Shown here piece by piece: positions 63,518-64,000 of a stretch of 64,000 nt of DNA (within the stretch, counting starts at the first letter, position 1; every line of letters begins with the position of its first letter). The position numbers and the translations under genes are program-made. The stretch covers positions 62,001 to 126,000 of the forward strand of contig FUZS01000007.1 of assembly GCA_900167215.1 (NCBI GenBank), written 5' to 3'. The notes beneath the pieces were generated by a model. It saw nothing but the letters and a program-made list of their open reading frames with translations. It made no database searches and was not told the DNA's origin. Source of the stretch: [Eubacterium] yurii (lineage in GTDB: Bacteria > Bacillota > Clostridia > Peptostreptococcales > Filifactoraceae).

Positions 63518-63653
63518 CACTACTATCTATTTAATCTATGGATTTTATCAGTTTTATTCTTGTGATACTCTTTAGCACATCTTTTGCTAATAAGTATTTA
63601 GTGTATCATTTTTTTATAAAATATTTCCATTTTTCTATTAGATTTTAGTATTA
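63518..63653. repeat. Interspersed repeat C, copy 3 (inverse orientation)
   Basis: A unit of about 136 bp that on the minus strand runs from TAATACTAAAATCTAAT to CCATAGATTAAATAGATAGTAGTGT. The left third and the right block agree with copies 1 and 2; the middle has diverged. It begins directly after the nifJ terminator. Confidence 0.7.
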
Positions 63654-63755
63654 CACTAATATATTAGCCATATAATTTATATTATAGTAAAATTGTTGAT
63701 AATTCATAGACTGTGATGTCTTTAGTCATAAATTCTTAAATTATAAATGGTAATC

Positions 63756-63871
63756 ATACTAAAAAGCAGTTAAAAAAAACTGTAATTATGTTATAAAAAG
63801 TTATTTAAAATCTCTGTAATGCATAGAGTTATTTAAAATAACTACTTGGCATTATAAATAGTGATTAGTAT
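63756..63871. repeat. Interspersed repeat A, copy 5 (inverse orientation)
   Basis: A 116-bp unit that on the minus strand begins ATACTAATCACTATTTATAA and ends GCTTTTTAGTAT. Its core is nearly the same as copy 4 at 48256-48372. It lies in the gene-free end of the window after nifJ; the rest of that end shows nothing else. Confidence 0.82.
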
Positions 63872-64000
63872 TGGTCTAATATAGATTTCTAATATTTTAT
63901 ATTTTTACTATTGTTATGCATAAGCTATTGAATTATTCCATATTTTTTCAATAATTAAAGAAAAAGTCCAATACATATATTATGTCATTAAAACGTAACT

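Overview
The window is a low-GC, AT-rich stretch of Firmicutes chromosome from an anaerobic, Clostridia-like organism. The evidence is a homodimeric-type pyruvate:ferredoxin oxidoreductase (nifJ), an S-layer-homology cell-wall protein, several ECF transporter components, a YvyF-like flagellar-operon protein, strong AGGAGG-type ribosome binding sites, and heavy use of ATA for isoleucine and AGA for arginine in the housekeeping genes. A motile member of the Peptostreptococcaceae or a neighbouring family fits, but the species cannot be named from the sequence. No rRNA, tRNA, CRISPR array, intact insertion sequence or intact prophage was seen.

Layout. (1) 0-2.4 kb: the end of a ComEC-type channel gene, a flavodoxin and a DUF6578-like protein. 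(2) 2.4-16.3 kb: an accessory island. It holds a TetR-controlled transporter operon (two ABC half-transporters of the exporter fold plus a complete ECF importer with an MptD-type S component), a serine-recombinase remnant, a second TetR-controlled operon (a dikinase resembling rifampicin phosphotransferase, followed directly by a MATE pump), and a MerR/TipAS regulator bracketed by two copies of a palindromic-ended repeat. Isoleucine codon choice here (ATT/ATC) looks different from the core genes. (3) 16.5-37 kb: one PLP decarboxylase, then a long minus-strand series of small operons: GrpB, GNAT, an LRR protein, an XRE/membrane pair, a large UPF1-like helicase, an S66 peptidase, a zinc-ribbon membrane protein, an SLH protein, YgjV, DUF4180, TraX, a degenerate CPBP protein and several unrecognised small proteins. 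(4) 37.4-53 kb, plus strand: a polyprenyl-phosphate sugar transferase; an operon of AlkD-like glycosylase, hydantoinase, mreC, mreD, PBP2 and a ComEC-like metallo-beta-lactamase; a radical-SAM DNA repair pair split by a membrane protein; a cold-shock protein; a DEAD-box helicase. (5) 53-59.3 kb, minus strand: TRIC channel, FolT, YvyF-like protein and two paralogous membrane diguanylate cyclases. (6) 59.9-63.4 kb: nifJ.

How the parts work together. mreC/mreD/PBP2 are the lateral wall-elongation machine, and the sugar transferase and SLH protein build the cell surface. The two GGDEF proteins and the YvyF-like protein point to c-di-GMP and flagellar control. The AlkD-like protein and the rSAM/TIGR03915 pair are DNA repair. 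The accessory island reads as small-molecule uptake and detoxification under ligand-responsive repressors.

The most distinctive structural feature is a set of small interspersed repeats without coding capacity. Family A has seven copies of about 113-124 bp with ATACTAA-type ends. Family B has CTCAACTTTCCCAC ends. Family C shares ends with A but has a different core. Family D is a single copy with 15-bp ends. One A copy sits inside a B copy, and three different families lie side by side at 35.4-35.9 kb. They behave like MITEs whose transposase is not encoded here.
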